Shown here: positions 8,864 through 17,450 of the stretch, piece after piece | How the letters are laid out: each line of letters begins with the position of its first letter | Numbering within the stretch: position 1 is the first letter of the stretch | Source: JBFLXR01 sp040757065 | GTDB taxonomy: Bacteria > Pseudomonadota > Gammaproteobacteria > Burkholderiales > Gallionellaceae | Assembly (NCBI GenBank): GCA_040757065.1 | Contig: JBFLXR010000010.1 | Location: 20,004 to 84,003 of the forward strand | Direction of reading: 5' to 3' | DNA: 64,000 nucleotides | Translations under genes and position numbers: made by a program | Notes under the pieces: model-generated | The model's input: the letters and a program-made list of their open reading frames with translations, nothing else | What the model was told of the DNA's origin: nothing | Database searches by the model: none

Positions 8864-10051
8864 ATGAATCCGGATTTAAACCGTCTGCAACCTTATCCGT
8901 TCCAAAAACTGGCCGGATTGTTTCGCGACATTACCCCGAACCCTGCATACAAGGCGATCAGTTTATCTATCGGCGAGCCCAAACACGCTACGCCCGCGTT
9001 TATCCGCGAGGCCTTGACCGCTCACCTTGACGGACTGGCGAATTATCCCACAACCGCTGGCAGCGATGCGCTGCGCAGTGCAATCGCAAACTGGCTGGCA
9101 CAGCGATACGACATCCCCGCCCCGGACTTTAAAACGCAGGTTCTGCCGGTAAACGGCAGCCGCGAAGCCTTATTTTCATTCGCACAAGCCGTGCTGGACC
9201 GCAGCCGCCCTGACCCTGTGGTGGTCTGTCCGAACCCGTTCTACCAGATTTATGAAGGTGCTGCGTTGCTGGGCGGCGCCACACCGGAGTTTCTGAACAC
9301 TTTACCGGAAGACGGCTACGCGCTGAATTTCGATCAACTGCCGGAAAGCGTCTGGGCGCGCACCCAACTGATTTACGTCTGCTCGCCGGGCAATCCGACC
9401 GGCAGTGTAATGCCGCTCGCCGTTTGGAAAACCCTATTCGAAATGGCCGACCGTTATGGCTTCGTCATCGCATCCGACGAATGCTATTCGGAAATCTACT
9501 TCGACACGCCCCCGCTCGGCGCACTGCAAGCCGCGCAACAGCTGGGACGCAGCGATTATAAGAATCTGGTGGTATTTTCCAGCCTCTCCAAGCGCTCGAA
9601 TGTGCCGGGTATGCGTTCCGGCTTCGTCGCAGGCGACGCCGCAGTACTGGCGAAATTCGCGCTGTACCGCACCTACCACGGTTGCGCCATGAATCCGGCC
9701 ATTCAGGCTGCGACGATCGCTGCTTGGCAAAACGAAGATCATGTCGCGGAAAACCGGCGCTTATATGCGGAAAAATTCGCCCGCGTCACCGAAATTCTCA
9801 AGCCGGTGCTGCCGGTCGCCATGCCGGATGCCGGCTTCTATCTGTGGCTACGCACCCCGATTAGCGATACCGTCTTCGCGCAACAACTGCTTCGCGACTA
9901 TAATGTCACCGTATTGCCCGGCAGCTACCTGGCGCGCGAAGCGCGCGGAGTCAACCCGGGCGCGGACTTTATCCGCATAGCGTTGGTCGCCGGAGTGGAA
10001 GAAACCGTCGAAGCCGCGCAACGCATTGCCGAATTTACCCGAAAACTTTAA
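8864..10051 (+). CDS. dapC: N-succinyldiaminopimelate aminotransferase
   Basis: 395 residues, a class I/II PLP-dependent aminotransferase. The Schiff-base lysine lies in SSLSKRSNVPGMRSGF, with the cofactor-contacting motifs CSPGNPTGS and ASDECYSEIYFD upstream and RIALVAG at the C-terminus. DapC transfers an amino group from glutamate to N-succinyl-2-amino-6-ketopimelate in the succinylase route to meso-DAP and lysine. The assignment rests on strong similarity to betaproteobacterial DapC and on dapD following 20 bases downstream, with dapE nearby. A promoter lies just upstream. Confidence 0.95.
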   Translation: MNPDLNRLQPYPFQKLAGLFRDITPNPAYKAISLSIGEPKHATPAFIREALTAHLDGLANYPTTAGSDALRSAIANWLAQRYDIPAPDFKTQVLPVNGSREALFSFAQAVLDRSRPDPVVVCPNPFYQIYEGAALLGGATPEFLNTLPEDGYALNFDQLPESVWARTQLIYVCSPGNPTGSVMPLAVWKTLFEMADRYGFVIASDECYSEIYFDTPPLGALQAAQQLGRSDYKNLVVFSSLSKRSNVPGMRSGFVAGDAAVLAKFALYRTYHGCAMNPAIQAATIAAWQNEDHVAENRRLYAEKFARVTEILKPVLPVAMPDAGFYLWLRTPISDTVFAQQLLRDYNVTVLPGSYLAREARGVNPGADFIRIALVAGVEETVEAAQRIAEFTRKL

Positions 10052-10071
10052 CCATTAACTCAGGAACTGTC

Positions 10072-10893
10072 ATGCAAGAACTTCAACAACTGATCGAGTC
10101 TGCCTTCGAACGCCGTGCGGAAATTACCCCGCGCACTGTCGATGCCAAGCTGAAAGAAGCCATCAACGCCGTCATTGAAATGCTCGACAACGGCAAACTG
10201 CGCGTTGCAGAAAAAATCGGCGGCGAATGGGTCACCCACCAGTGGGTAAAAAAAGCCGTGTTACTGTCTTTCCGTATTGAAGACAATTTCTTCATCAAGG
10301 GCGGTTTCACCAACTATTACGACAAGGTGCCCTCCAAGTTCGCCGACTACAACTCTAAAGATTTCCGCGAAGGCGGCTTCCGTGTCGTGCCTCCTGCGGC
10401 GGCCCGCCGCGGTGCTTACATCGCGAAGAACGTGGTACTGATGCCTTCCTACGTGAACATCGGCGGCTACGTCGACGAAGGCACCATGGTCGACACATGG
10501 GCGACTGTAGGTTCTTGTGCGCAAATCGGTAAGAACGTGCATTTGTCCGGCGGCGTCGGCATCGGCGGCGTACTGGAGCCTGTACAGGCCAACCCCACCA
10601 TCATCGAAGACAATTGCTTCATCGGCGCACGCTCCGAAATCGTGGAAGGAGTGATTGTGGAAGAAGGCTCGGTGATTTCGATGGGCGTTTATATCGGCCA
10701 AAGCACCAAGATTTACGACCGCGAAACCGGTGAAGTGCATTACGGTCGCGTACCGGCCGGCTCCGTGGTGGTCAGCGGCAACCTGCCCTCTAAAGACGGC
10801 AGCTACAGCCTTTACTGTGCCGTAATCGTTAAAAAAGTGGATGCCAAGACCCTCTCGAAGGTCGGCATCAACGAATTGCTGCGCGGCATTTAA
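10072..10893 (+). CDS. dapD: 2,3,4,5-tetrahydropyridine-2,6-dicarboxylate N-succinyltransferase
   Basis: 273 residues. DapD transfers succinyl from succinyl-CoA to tetrahydrodipicolinate, the step before DapC. The N-terminal helical domain is followed by a left-handed parallel beta-helix of hexapeptide repeats, visible as VLMPSYVNIGGYVDEGTMV, IGKNVHLSGGVGIGG and NCFIGARSEIVEGVIV. Length is normal. It forms a pair with dapC and is followed by a GC-rich hairpin that may end the transcript before pilU. Confidence 0.97.
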   Translation: MQELQQLIESAFERRAEITPRTVDAKLKEAINAVIEMLDNGKLRVAEKIGGEWVTHQWVKKAVLLSFRIEDNFFIKGGFTNYYDKVPSKFADYNSKDFREGGFRVVPPAAARRGAYIAKNVVLMPSYVNIGGYVDEGTMVDTWATVGSCAQIGKNVHLSGGVGIGGVLEPVQANPTIIEDNCFIGARSEIVEGVIVEEGSVISMGVYIGQSTKIYDRETGEVHYGRVPAGSVVVSGNLPSKDGSYSLYCAVIVKKVDAKTLSKVGINELLRGI

Positions 10894-10903
10894 TGCAAAA
10901 CCT

Positions 10904-10929
10904 CCCCGCCGCGCTCTGCGGCGGGGTTT
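10904..10929 (+). terminator. Possible terminator after dapD
   Basis: A nine-pair GC-rich stem (CCCCGCCGC / GCGGCGGGG) with a five-base loop follows the dapD stop by 10 bases. Only three T residues follow, so it may be a weak or attenuating hairpin rather than a full terminator. Confidence 0.5.
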
Positions 10930-10947
10930 CGAGCGGAGGAAATGCGC

Positions 10948-12099
10948 ATGTTGATTACGCCTTTGCTGCAATACGCTGCCGACCACCTCGCTTCCGACCT
11001 GTTTTTCTCGACTGGTGCGCCGGTTAACATCAAGATCGACGGCGTATGCCGCCCGGTTGACGAGCAGATTCTCGATGCAGAGCACATCAAGCGCATTGCT
11101 TACGAGCTGATGTCGCCGGAACAGCTGACCGCCTTCACGCAAACGCTGGAGATGAATTTCTCCTACCGCGATCCGAATATCGGCAACTTCCGCGTCAACA
11201 TCTTCCGTCAGCGCGGCGATATCGCGATTACCATCCGCTACGTGCGCGGCAAAATTCTGTCGGTGGAAGAGCTTAACCTGCCCTCCATCCTGAAGCAGCT
11301 CATCATGGAAAAGCGTGGATTGGTGTTGGTGGTCGGCGCAACCGGCTCCGGCAAGTCGACCACGCTGGCCTCGATGATTCAATATCGCAACCAGACGCAG
11401 CCCGGTCATATTCTTACCGTCGAAGACCCGATCGAATACATTTTCAACCACGAACGCTCGATCGTGAATCAGCGTACAATCGGACTCGATACGTTATCTT
11501 ACGAAAACGCATTATCGAGTGCCATGCGGGAAGCGCCCGATGTGCTAATGATCGGCGAAATCCGCGACCGGCAAACCTTAAAACAAGCGCTGATCTTCGC
11601 ACAGACAGGGCATCTATGCTTGTCCACGCTGCACGCCAACAACAGCTACCATGCGTTGAACCGCATTATCAGCTTCTTTCCTTACGATGAACGGCAAGCC
11701 GTACTCTCCGACCTCTCGATGTGTTTGCGCGCTATAATCTCGCAGCGGCTGCTGCACGATATGGAAGGCAAACTGATCCCGGCTGTGGAAGTGCTGCTGA
11801 ATACTGCACTGATCGCCGACCAGATCAAAAACGACGAGATCGAAAAAATCCGCAGCTCGATGGAGCAAAGCGTTTCTGTGGGTTCGCAAACCTTTGAACA
11901 ATCGCTCCACAAGCTATTTAAGAAAGGACGCATCACCCGCGAAGAAGCCCTGCGCAATGCCGACTCGGCCAGCAACCTTGCAGCCTTGATCGACTTCTCG
12001 CAAACCACCAAAATGAAGGCGTTCGATCCGAATACGCCGCCGCCGGCACCGGAAACGCCCGTCCCGACGGAATTCAACGGTATCAAACTGAATATTTAA
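10948..12099 (+). CDS. pilU: Type IV pilus retraction ATPase, PilU type
   Basis: 383 residues from the ATG at 10948. An in-frame ATG at 10942 exists, but the GGAGG at 10935-10939 is spaced correctly (8 bases) only for 10948. PilT-family secretion ATPase: Walker A GATGSGKST, Asp box TVEDPIEYIF, Walker B APDVLMIGEIRD, His box GHLCLSTLHA. The C-terminal extension beyond the core (IRSSMEQSVSVGSQTFEQSL, then a Pro-rich tail) fits PilU rather than PilT. PilU assists PilT in retracting pili at the inner membrane. No pilT is adjacent here; the gene precedes an ArsC-like gene and dapE. Confidence 0.9.
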   Translation: MLITPLLQYAADHLASDLFFSTGAPVNIKIDGVCRPVDEQILDAEHIKRIAYELMSPEQLTAFTQTLEMNFSYRDPNIGNFRVNIFRQRGDIAITIRYVRGKILSVEELNLPSILKQLIMEKRGLVLVVGATGSGKSTTLASMIQYRNQTQPGHILTVEDPIEYIFNHERSIVNQRTIGLDTLSYENALSSAMREAPDVLMIGEIRDRQTLKQALIFAQTGHLCLSTLHANNSYHALNRIISFFPYDERQAVLSDLSMCLRAIISQRLLHDMEGKLIPAVEVLLNTALIADQIKNDEIEKIRSSMEQSVSVGSQTFEQSLHKLFKKGRITREEALRNADSASNLAALIDFSQTTKMKAFDPNTPPPAPETPVPTEFNGIKLNI

Positions 12100-12108
12100 T
12101 CTCGCACT

Positions 12109-12459
12109 ATGAAACTGTATGGCATCCCGAATTGCAACACTGTAAAAAAAGCGCGCGTCTGGCTGGAACAGCACGGCATCGCTTATGACTTCCACGACTT
12201 CAAAAAACATGGATTTAGCGCCGCACTTGGCCTGGAATGGCTCGCGCAAGAGCAGTGGGAAAACCTCGTCAATCGCAGCGGACTGACTTGGCGCGGCCTC
12301 CCGGACGAGCGTAAACAAACCATTAAAGATAGCGCCAGCGCACTCGATTTAATGCTGGAAAAAACCAGCGTTATCAAACGACCGCTGCTGGTGCAGGACG
12401 GCAAGCTGCTACACATCGGTTTCAACGAAGCCGCCTACGAAAAGATTTTCAACCGGTAA
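12109..12459 (+). CDS. ArsC/Spx-family reductase-like protein (YffB type)
   Basis: 116 residues with a thioredoxin-like fold and a single N-terminal Cys motif, GIPNCNTVKKARVWL. C-terminal VIKRPLLVQDGKLLHIGF matches the family. YffB-type proteins resemble arsenate reductase and may use glutathione, but an arsenate role is not shown. The position immediately before dapE is the same as in many proteobacteria (yffB-dapE in E. coli), which supports the subfamily call. The gap to dapE is 7 bases. Confidence 0.88.
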   Translation: MKLYGIPNCNTVKKARVWLEQHGIAYDFHDFKKHGFSAALGLEWLAQEQWENLVNRSGLTWRGLPDERKQTIKDSASALDLMLEKTSVIKRPLLVQDGKLLHIGFNEAAYEKIFNR

Positions 12460-12466
12460 TTGCATC

Positions 12467-13600
12467 ATGACAGATACGCTCGAACTCGCCAAACAACTGA
12501 TTGCCCGCAAGTCGCTCACGCCCATTGACGACGGCTGCATCGACATTATTGGGGCGCGCCTCGCACCGCTTCAATTCGATCTGGAAAAAATGCGTCACAG
12601 CGAAGTAGATAACCTGTGGGCACGCCGTGGGCATACCGCCCCGCTGATTTGCTTTGCCGGCCACACCGATGTGGTGCCGAGCGGCCCGGTTAACAAGTGG
12701 GACAGCGATCCATTTACCCCGACTGTGCGGGACGGCATGCTCTACGGGCGCGGCGCTTCCGACATGAAAGGCTCGCTGGCGGCTTTTGTGACGGCGATTG
12801 AGAAATTCGTTGCCGAGTATCCCGATCATAAAGGATCGATTGCTTTGCTGCTGACCTCCGATGAAGAAGGTATCGCAGTTGACGGCACCGTCCGCGTGGT
12901 AGAAGTTTTGCAAGAACGCAACGAACTGATCGATTACTGTATCGTCGGTGAACCGACCTCGGTCGCCAAAACCGGCGATACGATTAAAAATGGTCGGCGC
13001 GGCTCTTTGTCCGGCAAACTCACGGTCAAAGGGGTGCAAGGACACATTGCCTACCCGCATCTGGTCAGAAACCCCATCCACATGGCAGCTCCGGCAATCG
13101 GCGAGCTGGCGGCTACCGTTTGGGACGAAGGCAATGAATATTTCCCGCCAACCTCTTGGCAAATCTCCAATATTCACGGCGGCACCGGTGCAACTAATGT
13201 CGTTCCCGGCACAGTTGAAATCCTATTCAATTTCCGTCATTCGACTGCCAGCACAACTGAAAGTCTGAAAGCGCGCGTACACGAGATTCTCGACCGCAAC
13301 GGACTGGAATACGATCTGGAATGGGAAATGTCCGGCAAACCCTATCTGACCCCGCGCGGTAGCTTAGTGGATGCCGTCGCTTCCGCCATCCAAGACGTCA
13401 CCGGCATGGAAACCGAGCTTTCCACCAGTGGCGGCACCTCGGACGGGCGTTTCATCGCCGATATTTGCCCGCAAGTGATCGAGTTGGGGCCGTTGAACGC
13501 CACCATCCATAAAATCAACGAATGCGTCGCGGTCGCCGATCTGGAAGCCTTGTCGGAAATATACCGCCTGACGCTGATTAACTTGCTGGTAAAAGCCTGA
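12467..13600 (+). CDS. dapE: Succinyl-diaminopimelate desuccinylase
   Basis: 377 residues, a dinuclear zinc M20 peptidase-family enzyme that releases succinate from N-succinyl-LL-DAP in lysine and cell-wall precursor synthesis. Metal and catalytic motifs are intact: CFAGHTDVVPSGP (His ligand, catalytic Asp), RGASDMKGSLAAF, and TSDEEGIAVDGT (catalytic Glu and ligand). The C-terminal ligand His is in GPLNATIHKINE. The stop overlaps the prmB start by one base (TGATG), part of a chain of coupled genes up to hpnE. Confidence 0.97.
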   Translation: MTDTLELAKQLIARKSLTPIDDGCIDIIGARLAPLQFDLEKMRHSEVDNLWARRGHTAPLICFAGHTDVVPSGPVNKWDSDPFTPTVRDGMLYGRGASDMKGSLAAFVTAIEKFVAEYPDHKGSIALLLTSDEEGIAVDGTVRVVEVLQERNELIDYCIVGEPTSVAKTGDTIKNGRRGSLSGKLTVKGVQGHIAYPHLVRNPIHMAAPAIGELAATVWDEGNEYFPPTSWQISNIHGGTGATNVVPGTVEILFNFRHSTASTTESLKARVHEILDRNGLEYDLEWEMSGKPYLTPRGSLVDAVASAIQDVTGMETELSTSGGTSDGRFIADICPQVIELGPLNATIHKINECVAVADLEALSEIYRLTLINLLVKA

Positions 13601-14505
13601 TGACGACTCTGCATGACTTCTCCAATACCGATGAACTGCTTACGTTGCGCGATTGGCTGCGTTTCGCGGTAAGCGCCTTCAACGAGGCTGGCCTCAGCTT
13701 CGGTCACGGCTCGGCCAATGCCTACGATGAGGCGGCTTATTTACTGCTTAGCGCACTCAACCTGCCGCTGGATACACTGGAGCCGTTCCTGGATGCGCGC
13801 CTCACTTCAGGGGAAAAACGCCACTTGCTCGGCCTGTTGCGTCAGCGCGTCGAGCAGCGCATTCCCGCCGCCTATCTGACGCATGAAGCATGGCTGGGCG
13901 ATTTCCGTTTTTATGTCGACGAACGCGTAATCGTCCCGCGCTCTTTTATTGCCGAGCTGCTGCACGATCACCTCGATCCGTGGATTGCCGATCCGCACGA
14001 ACCGATGCGCGTTCTCGATCTCTGCACTGGCAGCGGCTGCCTCGCCATTCTGGCGGCACATTATTTCCCGCACGCCGACGTCGACGCAGTAGATATTTCC
14101 TCGGAAGCCCTGGCCGTTGCCCGGCATAATGTGCAGGAACACGGACTAGAGGACCGCGTGCATCTGATCGAGTCCGATCTGTACCAACACCTCGGCGGCA
14201 AGAAATACGATCTCATCATCAGCAACCCGCCCTACGTCAATGCCGAGTCAGTAGCAGCGCTGCCCGCGGAGTACCTGCATGAGCCGGCGCTAGCGCTGGG
14301 TAGCGGCGAAGACGGTCTGGATGCCACCCGCGTCATTCTCTCTCAGGCCGCCGACCATCTAAACCCCGGAGGAATACTCGTAGTCGAAATCGGGCATAAC
14401 CGCGACGACCTTGAGGCTGCCTTCCCTGACCTGCCGTTCACATGGCTGGATATTTCCGCCGGCGACGAATACGTTTTCCTGCTGCACCGCGACGATCTAG
14501 TCTGA
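13600..14505 (+). CDS. prmB: Ribosomal protein L3 N5-glutamine methyltransferase
   Basis: 301 residues. The SAM-binding motif VLDLCTGSGCLAILAA and the substrate-glutamine motif NPPY (IISNPPYVNAES) define the HemK/PrmB family. The N-terminal helical domain and LTHEAWLGDFRFYVDERVIVPRS point to PrmB rather than PrmC: PrmC uses a similar but distinct region and is normally next to prfA. The enzyme methylates a Gln of L3 during 50S assembly. One-base overlaps join it to dapE upstream and hpnC downstream. Confidence 0.93.
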   Translation: MTTLHDFSNTDELLTLRDWLRFAVSAFNEAGLSFGHGSANAYDEAAYLLLSALNLPLDTLEPFLDARLTSGEKRHLLGLLRQRVEQRIPAAYLTHEAWLGDFRFYVDERVIVPRSFIAELLHDHLDPWIADPHEPMRVLDLCTGSGCLAILAAHYFPHADVDAVDISSEALAVARHNVQEHGLEDRVHLIESDLYQHLGGKKYDLIISNPPYVNAESVAALPAEYLHEPALALGSGEDGLDATRVILSQAADHLNPGGILVVEIGHNRDDLEAAFPDLPFTWLDISAGDEYVFLLHRDDLV

Positions 14506-15320
14506 TGTCTGTCGAGCATTACGAAAACTTTCCGGTTGCGTCGGTCTTGCTGCCGAAACGCCTCCGCCATCCGGTCGAGGTGATTTACCACTTCTCGCGA
14601 CAAGCGGACGACATTGCAGACGAAGGCGAGGCCGACAACGCAACGCGTCTGGCCGGCCTGCAAGCTTTTCGCAGCCAGTTGGATCGCATTGCACAGGGCG
14701 AAGCCCCGGAAACACCGCTGTTCGCAGACTTAGCCGAGGTCATTGCGCGCCACGCGCTGCCTATGCAGCCGTTTTACGATTTGCTGGATGCCTTCTCGCA
14801 GGATGTCGTCAAGAAACGCTACGCCGACTTCGATGAGGTCATGGAATATTGTCGCCGTTCGGCCAATCCGGTCGGCACCTTGCTGCTGCATTTATACGAA
14901 GAGGCCACACCGCAAAATCTTGCCTACTCCAATGCTATTTGCAGCAGTTTGCAGCTCATCAATTTCTGGCAGGACGTTGCCAAGGATTACGCAATCGACC
15001 GCGTCTATCTGCCGCAAGCGGATTTAGCGCAGTTCGGCGTCAACGAAATGCAGATCGCCGACGGGCACGCCGATCAAGCATGGCGCGACCTGATGGCCTT
15101 CGAATGCGCACGCGCCCGTCAAATGATGCAAGACGGCGCGCCGCTCGGCAGTATCCTGCGCGGACGTATCGGACTGGAAATGCGCCTGATTATCGCGGGC
15201 GGCCTGCGCATCCTCGACAAGCTGGAATCCGTCGGCTACGATGTATTCCGTCGCCGCCCTGTTTTACGCCCACTGGACTGGGGTATCATGCTCGCCAAGA
15301 GTGCACCGTTTCGTTTTTAA
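14505..15320 (+). CDS. hpnC: Squalene synthase HpnC
   Basis: 271 residues from the ATG at 14505, which overlaps the prmB stop. Trans-isoprenyl diphosphate synthase family with Asp-rich motifs RQADDIADEGE and WQDVAKDYAIDRVYLP. In the HpnCDE route, HpnC converts hydroxysqualene precursor intermediates (presqualene diphosphate to hydroxysqualene) toward hopanoids. The start at MSVEHYENFPVASVLLPKR is typical. It is followed after one base by hpnD, then hpnE. Hopanoid cyclase (shc) is not in the window. Confidence 0.94.
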   Translation: MSVEHYENFPVASVLLPKRLRHPVEVIYHFSRQADDIADEGEADNATRLAGLQAFRSQLDRIAQGEAPETPLFADLAEVIARHALPMQPFYDLLDAFSQDVVKKRYADFDEVMEYCRRSANPVGTLLLHLYEEATPQNLAYSNAICSSLQLINFWQDVAKDYAIDRVYLPQADLAQFGVNEMQIADGHADQAWRDLMAFECARARQMMQDGAPLGSILRGRIGLEMRLIIAGGLRILDKLESVGYDVFRRRPVLRPLDWGIMLAKSAPFRF

Positions 15321-15321
15321 C

Positions 15322-16155
15322 ATGACACCAGAAGAATATTGTCAGGAAAAAGCTGCCAAAAGCGGCTCAAGTTTCTATTACAGCTTTTTGTTCTTACCGC
15401 CGGAACGCCGCCGCGCGATTACCGCGCTGTATGCATTCTGCCGCGAGGTCGATGATGTCGTGGACGAGTGTTCCGACCCCCACGTCGCCCGGACGACCCT
15501 TAACTGGTGGCGGATGGAAATCGCAGCCGTTTACGGCGGCAAACCGCAACATCCGGTTTCGCTGGCCTTGGTGCAGATCGTAAAAGATTTCAACCTGCCG
15601 CAAGAGTTGTTGCAAGAAATCATCGACGGCATGGAAATGGACCTCGACCATACCCGTTATCCAGATTTCAAATCTCTGCAACTCTATTGCTACCGTGTGG
15701 CTTCGGTAGTGGGGCTGCTGGCTGCGGAAATTTTCGGCTATACCGACCGTAAAACCCTCAAATACGCCCATGATCTGGGAATCGCCTTCCAGCTCACCAA
15801 CATCATCCGCGATGTCGGCGAGGATGCGAGGCGCGGCCGAATCTACCTGCCGCTGGATGAACTGGCGCAATTCGGCGTTTCGCCGCAAGACATTCTGCAA
15901 GGCCACGACAGCGAAGCCATGCATCAACTGATGGCCTTTCAAGTCGAACGTGCATTGCGTTATTACGATCAGGCAATGTCGCAACTGCCGGAAGCCGACC
16001 GGAAAGCTCAGCGCACCGGCCTCTCGATGGCTGCCATCTACCGCGCCACCTTGCAAGAAGTGCAAGGCAGCGGCTGCTTCGTCCTGCGCGAACGCATATC
16101 GCTGTCCCCGCTGCGCAAGCTGTGGCTAGCCTGGAAGACTTGGGTTTTCGCCTGA
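15322..16155 (+). CDS. hpnD: Presqualene diphosphate synthase HpnD
   Basis: 277 residues from ATG 15322, just after the hpnC stop; the longer open frame overlaps hpnC and is not likely used. Both Asp-rich motifs are present: CREVDDVVDE near residue 42 and IRDVGEDARRGRIYLP near residue 170. HpnD joins two farnesyl diphosphates to presqualene diphosphate, the first step of the HpnCDE path to squalene. It is paired with hpnC and coupled to hpnE by a one-base overlap. Confidence 0.95.
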   Translation: MTPEEYCQEKAAKSGSSFYYSFLFLPPERRRAITALYAFCREVDDVVDECSDPHVARTTLNWWRMEIAAVYGGKPQHPVSLALVQIVKDFNLPQELLQEIIDGMEMDLDHTRYPDFKSLQLYCYRVASVVGLLAAEIFGYTDRKTLKYAHDLGIAFQLTNIIRDVGEDARRGRIYLPLDELAQFGVSPQDILQGHDSEAMHQLMAFQVERALRYYDQAMSQLPEADRKAQRTGLSMAAIYRATLQEVQGSGCFVLRERISLSPLRKLWLAWKTWVFA

Positions 16156-17450
16156 TGCACGTTGCAATCGTCGGAGGCGGCTATGCCGGCATGGCAGCGG
16201 CGGTTACGCTGGCCGAGCGACGCATTCCGGTCACAGTTTTCGAGAGTGCAAAACAATTAGGCGGCAGAGCGCGCGGCGTCGTCAGTCAAGGTACGCAGCT
16301 AGATAACGGACAGCATATCCTGCTCGGTTGCTACCGCGAAACCTTGCGGCTGATCGGTCAAGTCGGCGGCGCCCCAGAAAGCGATTTCCTGCGCCTGCCA
16401 CTCCAGCTTACGCTGCACAATCGTTTCGAATTAAAAGCGCCTCGCCTGCCTGCCCCGCTCCACCTGCTGGCCGGGTTGTTCCGTGCCCAAGGCATTAGTC
16501 TGAAACAGCGGCTAAATGCCGTCCGATTTATGAACCGCATGCGCTGGCATCGCTTCGAATTAGCCGAAGACTGCACTGCCGCCGACTTGCTGGCGCACTA
16601 TGGACAAGATGAGGCGCTGACCCGCCTGTTATGGGAGCCGATTTGTATTTCGGCACTCAATACACCGCTAGAGTACGCCTCCGCGCAAGTACTGCTGAAC
16701 GTCCTGCGCGATGCATTGAACGGCAGCCGCAGCGACAGTGACATGCTCTTGCCGACGCTCGATTTCACCGCACTGTTTCCCCAGCGCGCTGCGGAATTCG
16801 TCCGCGAACGCGGGGGGGCGGTAGAGGCCTCTTGCAGCATTGAACGCATTGACGCACATGACAACAGCTTCGAACTGTCGACCGCGCAAGGTGTACATCA
16901 TTTCAGCCACGTAATCTGTGCGGCATCCGCAGCCAATGCATCCCGTTTACTGAGGAAAATTCCCGCCCTGATCGGCACCGCCGGACAGATCGATCGAATA
17001 ACTTATCAGCCGATCTACACGGTTTATCTGCAATATCGCCCCACTGTGCGCTTGCCGCATCCCATGCTCGGCCTGGATGGCTGCCTGGGACAATGGCTGT
17101 TCGACAAAGGACGCATCGCCGGACAAGACGGGCTGATCGCCGTAGTCATCAGTGCCGAAGGCGTTCACCAGAATCTGACGCACCCACGGCTGGCGGAGCG
17201 CATTATTCAGGAACTACGCGAACAATTCGGCATCGCCGAACTGCCCCTGTGGCATCAGGTCATTGCCGAAAAACGGGCCACCTTCGCCTGCGTACCCGAC
17301 ATGCAGCGACCGGACAATCTGACCCCGCTACCGGGCTTGCTGCTCGCCGGAGACTATACCGCCGGAGACTACCCGGCCACGCTGGAAGGCGCTGTCCGCA
17401 GCGGGATACGCAGCGCTGAGCTGATTCTAAACGGCGAAGCGGCGCGTTAA
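16155..17450 (+). CDS. hpnE: Hydroxysqualene dehydroxylase HpnE
   Basis: 431 residues from the ATG at 16155. N-terminal FAD-binding motif VAIVGGGYAGMAAAVTLAER and C-terminal FAD-binding segment LLLAGDYTAGDYPATLEGAV identify a flavin amine-oxidase/phytoene-desaturase-like enzyme. HpnE reduces hydroxysqualene to squalene, completing the HpnCDE route. It is the last gene of the plus-strand run that starts near pilU, and its stop overlaps that of the convergent SpecificRecomb gene by 4 bases. Confidence 0.94.
   Translation: MHVAIVGGGYAGMAAAVTLAERRIPVTVFESAKQLGGRARGVVSQGTQLDNGQHILLGCYRETLRLIGQVGGAPESDFLRLPLQLTLHNRFELKAPRLPAPLHLLAGLFRAQGISLKQRLNAVRFMNRMRWHRFELAEDCTAADLLAHYGQDEALTRLLWEPICISALNTPLEYASAQVLLNVLRDALNGSRSDSDMLLPTLDFTALFPQRAAEFVRERGGAVEASCSIERIDAHDNSFELSTAQGVHHFSHVICAASAANASRLLRKIPALIGTAGQIDRITYQPIYTVYLQYRPTVRLPHPMLGLDGCLGQWLFDKGRIAGQDGLIAVVISAEGVHQNLTHPRLAERIIQELREQFGIAELPLWHQVIAEKRATFACVPDMQRPDNLTPLPGLLLAGDYTAGDYPATLEGAVRSGIRSAELILNGEAAR

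Noticed and set aside
10261..11451. Minus-strand open frame of 396 codons
   Set aside because: It is antisense to dapD and pilU and shows no family pattern.
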